A stretch of DNA of 64,000 nucleotides from Erythrobacter sp047872805 (lineage in GTDB: Bacteria; Pseudomonadota; Alphaproteobacteria; Sphingomonadales; Sphingomonadaceae), in NCBI RefSeq assembly GCF_047872805.1, contig NZ_JBLQUK010000005.1, positions 124,001 to 188,000 on the forward strand. The letters run 5' to 3'. Under the pieces are notes generated by a model. It worked only from the letters and a program-made list of their open reading frames with translations. It made no database searches and was not told the DNA's origin. Positions 61,459-64,000 of this stretch are shown here, in pieces (position 1 is the stretch's first letter; the number at the start of each line of letters is the position of its first letter). The position numbers and the translations under genes were made by a program.

Positions 61459-63765
61459 CTAGGCCGCCAGTTGCGCCTGCTTAGTGACAAGTTCCAGCAG
61501 GCTGTCGGCGGGCATGGGCCGTCCGATAAAATAGCCTTGCGCATAGTCACAGTCCAAAGTCCTCAGGAATTCAAGGCATTCGGCGTCTTCGATCCCTTCG
61601 GCCACGACCTTGAGACCCAATTCATGCGCCAGTTGCACCGTTGACCTGACAAGCATCGCATCGCCGTGGTCGACATGCGCGTGTTGGACAAAGGCGCGGT
61701 CAATCTTGAGTTCGGAAATGGGCAATTGCTTGAGATAGCTGAGTGCCGATTGTCCGGTGCCGTAATCGTCCATAGAAATGGCGATGCCGCGGGCACGGAA
61801 ACCATTGAGCGCGGCAATCGCTGCGTCTGGATCGTCTAGCTCAGCAGATTCGGTTACTTCAAATGACAGCCTGCCAGCGGGCACACCCATTTTTACGATC
61901 AGCGCTTCGGCGCGGCTGACAAAACTTTCAGCCGACAGGAGCTTTGCCGAAATGTTCACTGCCGCACCTAAAGTTATTCCGCGTTCACACCACGAGCTCA
62001 TGTCCCGGATTGCCTGACAGATGACATGCAAGGTCAAATCTTCGATCCGCCCGCTTTCCTCAGCAAGCGGGATGAAGCTGTCCGGTGGCAACATGCCGCG
62101 CACCGGGTGTTCCCACCGCACGAGCGCCTCCGAACAGGTTATCTGGTTCAGTTTCAGGTCCAGCTTCGGTTGGTAATAGACCTTGATCTGGCCTTCGTGA
62201 ATTGCGGTGTCGAGCTCTCCCATCAGCGACACTTGCTGTTCAAGCAACTCGCTCTGGCTTGCTTCGTGCAGCCACCAGTTCTTGCCTTTGCCAAGTGCGG
62301 CGCTGGCGGCGTGTTCAGCGTGCCCGATCGCTTCAGGACCAGTCAGCGGCGCAATCCCAAAATGCAGTGTGACGTCGACCCTTCGTCCGCCAATTTCCAC
62401 CGGATGGCGCATGATTGCTCTGAGCCCGGCCAGCGACTGGTCGATTTCCGCCATGTCGAGCGATGTGCACCAGGCAAGAACGCGGTCGTCCACCCGGTAA
62501 ATCGGTTTGCCGCAACCCGCCACTTCAAGCCGTTCGACAACCCGGTTAAGCATATGGCCCAAATCATCCTGGCCAATCACCGCTTTCAAAGCGTCGAACC
62601 CTTCGATCATCCCGGCGATGATATTGACCTGACCACTGACAGCGGCGTCTTCGCGCATCGCAACCGCGTTGGGCATGCCGCTGGAAGCATCAGTCCTGCG
62701 CCGGGCGACAAAATCGTCACGGGCAATCCGGATCATCCGCACCGCCATTGCCGCTGTGATCGCAAGCATTGCCGGGACGATTTCAAACCAGATAGCGAAT
62801 GTGGTCTGGGCAATATGGGCCAGCACCACCATCGTCACCATGCCAGCCCCTGCAATCTGTATCGTCGCCGTCCGATTTCGGGCCTGTAACACGGCAAAAG
62901 CAATCATCAGCGCGATTGTCAGCGGCAAAGGCCATGATCCATAGGACGGCCGGCCCGCCAGCAATGTTTCGGCTCCCAGCGCCTGAACCAGCACGCCGGG
63001 CACGACGCCGTAGCGCGGAACCGGATAGCGATCGCCCATTTCGATAGCGGTCGCGCCAACAACCACGTCTTTGCCCCGCAATTCGGCGGGATCAAACTCG
63101 CCGCGCTCAATCGCGATGAAGCTGTGGCGCGGAATTGAATTGATATTGATTGCATAATTGATCGGGAAATTCTCACCCACTGCGCCCGATTGATCGGCCA
63201 CATAGGCCGCCAACGACGGACGCGGAGAGCCATCGGTGATGGTGCCCATCGGCATCCGGCGGATAAATCCATCAGGGTCAGGGGCAATCGATACCGAACC
63301 GAGCTTTACATGATCGCGCAGCGCTTCCACTGGTAGGGCATCCAGTTTGCGAGAATCCCCATAACTTGATGACTGGGCAAAGGTGGGCACGATAACCGGC
63401 GCTGCGGCAGCCGCCACAGCGCGAGCGAATTCTTCGTCCCCGCCAAGGTTGGAACGGCTGGAAAAATCGACATCGAACGCAATCGTCCGGACCCCGGCAT
63501 CATCTAGCTGACGCACCAAGCGGGCGTAATGTTCGCGCGGCCAAGGCCATTCCTTGATCGCGGCGATGCTGGCGGCATCCATCTCGACGACATGGACCTG
63601 ACCGCTGGCGGGTTTATCGGACAGGGCAAAACGGGCTTGCTGATAGATGTCTTCGGCAGCGCGAAAATTGCCGGTCACGGCCCCGCCCGCGCAGGCCACT
63701 GCGATGGCGAGCACGATGAGCAGGCGAATCCAGTTATCGCTCAGCGAAAGGCGAGGGCGCGGCAT
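61459..63765 (-). CDS. CHASE2 sensor - degenerate GGDEF - EAL c-di-GMP phosphodiesterase
   Basis: This 768-residue membrane protein has an N-terminal helix (about 12-29), a periplasmic CHASE2 domain (about 30-280, with VHVVEMDAASIAAIKEWPWP and TIAFDVDFSS), three more helices (about 280-350), a GGDEF-sized region (370-500) with no GGDEF signature (VDDRVLAW at that place), and an EAL domain (about 515-765). Catalytic EAL motifs are kept: SEALVRWEHP, VNISAKLL, DDYGTGQSALSYL, LKIDRAF and VVAEGIED. It should hydrolyse c-di-GMP in response to an outside signal. It follows the Gly/Asp-rich partial gene by 17 bases. It may set the surface state served by the Slam system, by inference. Confidence 0.9.
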   Translation of the reverse strand: MPRPRLSLSDNWIRLLIVLAIAVACAGGAVTGNFRAAEDIYQQARFALSDKPASGQVHVVEMDAASIAAIKEWPWPREHYARLVRQLDDAGVRTIAFDVDFSSRSNLGGDEEFARAVAAAAAPVIVPTFAQSSSYGDSRKLDALPVEALRDHVKLGSVSIAPDPDGFIRRMPMGTITDGSPRPSLAAYVADQSGAVGENFPINYAININSIPRHSFIAIERGEFDPAELRGKDVVVGATAIEMGDRYPVPRYGVVPGVLVQALGAETLLAGRPSYGSWPLPLTIALMIAFAVLQARNRTATIQIAGAGMVTMVVLAHIAQTTFAIWFEIVPAMLAITAAMAVRMIRIARDDFVARRRTDASSGMPNAVAMREDAAVSGQVNIIAGMIEGFDALKAVIGQDDLGHMLNRVVERLEVAGCGKPIYRVDDRVLAWCTSLDMAEIDQSLAGLRAIMRHPVEIGGRRVDVTLHFGIAPLTGPEAIGHAEHAASAALGKGKNWWLHEASQSELLEQQVSLMGELDTAIHEGQIKVYYQPKLDLKLNQITCSEALVRWEHPVRGMLPPDSFIPLAEESGRIEDLTLHVICQAIRDMSSWCERGITLGAAVNISAKLLSAESFVSRAEALIVKMGVPAGRLSFEVTESAELDDPDAAIAALNGFRARGIAISMDDYGTGQSALSYLKQLPISELKIDRAFVQHAHVDHGDAMLVRSTVQLAHELGLKVVAEGIEDAECLEFLRTLDCDYAQGYFIGRPMPADSLLELVTKQAQLAA

Positions 63766-63782
63766 AAGTAACTAGCGACCAG

Positions 63783-64000
63783 TCAGTCAAGCAGGCCGCG
63801 GCCACGACCGCCGCCACCGCCGTTACCGCCACCGTTGCCGTTTCCATTGCCGGTATCATCGGGATCATCAGGATTGGCGGGGTCGGAAGGATCATCAGGA
63901 TCGGAAGGGTCGGAAGGGTCAGCACCATTTTCATCGCCAACATCATTGCCATTTCCAAAGCCGCCGAGATTGGCTCCGGCGCCAATTTCAACTCCGCCCG
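63783..64000 (-). CDS. C-terminus of a Gly/Asp/Pro-rich protein (3' end only)
   Basis: A frame open from the right edge ends in TGA at 63783. It reads GGVEIGAGANLGGFGNGNDV, then an Asp-Pro/Ser-rich stretch (PSDPSDPDDPSDP), then a Gly/Asn tail ending GGRGRGLLD. This frame, rather than the Met/Leu/Pro-rich frame on the same strand, has sensible composition and codon use. It is probably the upstream gene of the CHASE2-EAL operon (17-base gap). FecR-domain proteins often precede CHASE2 genes and have such tails, but the diagnostic part lies outside the window. Confidence 0.65.
   Translation of the reverse strand, partial: GGVEIGAGANLGGFGNGNDVGDENGADPSDPSDPDDPSDPANPDDPDDTGNGNGNGGGNGGGGGRGRGLLD

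Noticed and set aside
63734..63991. Met/Leu/Pro-rich 85-residue minus frame
   Set aside because: Its composition comes from reading a Gly/Asp/Pro-coding repeat out of frame; it also overlaps the CHASE2 gene start.
1..64000. Mobile elements, phage genes, tRNA, rRNA and CRISPR arrays
   Set aside because: I looked for transposase or integrase motifs, cloverleaf sequences and regular short repeats and found none; gene order is compact with uniform base composition.

Overview
The window looks like chromosome of a GC-rich alphaproteobacterium. The paired acyl-CoA dehydrogenases, Slam-type outer-membrane proteins, compact overlapping operons and a CIO-type bd oxidase suggest order Sphingomonadales, perhaps family Erythrobacteraceae. 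That placement is an inference from gene style, not from a marker gene. I see no rRNA, tRNA, insertion sequence, CRISPR array or prophage gene.

Bases 1-15754 hold two convergent four-gene operons that look like one electron-transfer system. The plus-strand operon encodes a flavoprotein with two cyclic-nucleotide-binding domains and four predicted [4Fe-4S] clusters (cut by the left edge), a membrane protein with a double His-X13-His di-heme b signature, an FHA-transmembrane-decaheme cytochrome, and a CpdA-like cyclic-nucleotide phosphodiesterase. The minus-strand operon encodes a c554-like pentaheme cytochrome, a double GlcG/HbpS lipoprotein, an outer-membrane beta-barrel and a 1423-residue decaheme/LVIVD protein. 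Together they could carry electrons from a cytoplasmic donor across both membranes under second-messenger control. A CyaB1-like GAF-GAF-PAS adenylate cyclase at 26.5-28.8 kb could make the signal.

Bases 16-26 kb hold a flavin oxidase and a type I secretion locus: a giant RTX exonuclease converges on its own ABC and HlyD genes across a shared terminator. Next come a coiled-coil/cyclase pair, two acyl-CoA dehydrogenases, a VIT/vWA surface-type protein (31.5-34.6 kb) and a MacAB-TolC-like efflux operon (34.6-39.4 kb).

Bases 39.5-48 kb form a sulfide-tolerance island: CIO oxidase with a 42-residue DUF2474 subunit, SulP permease, sulfide:quinone oxidoreductase, two YeeE sulfur transporters and a persulfide-dioxygenase-like hydrolase. 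Divergent to these are a probably leaderless peroxiredoxin and an ArsR repressor, with one operator over both promoters.

Bases 48-64 kb are all on the minus strand. They hold a secreted TPR-CHAT protease-like protein with a lipoprotein partner, a two-component system whose regulator must start at CTG, a CsgG-like/SH3 protein, a 1791-residue repeat protein next to a Slam-like translocator (candidate type XI secretion pair), a CHASE2-EAL protein and the 3' end of a Gly/Asp-rich protein. An identical spaced motif, TGTCA-N6-TGACA-N5-TGTTA, precedes both the Slam gene and the CsgG-like gene and is a candidate operator for the adjacent response regulator.
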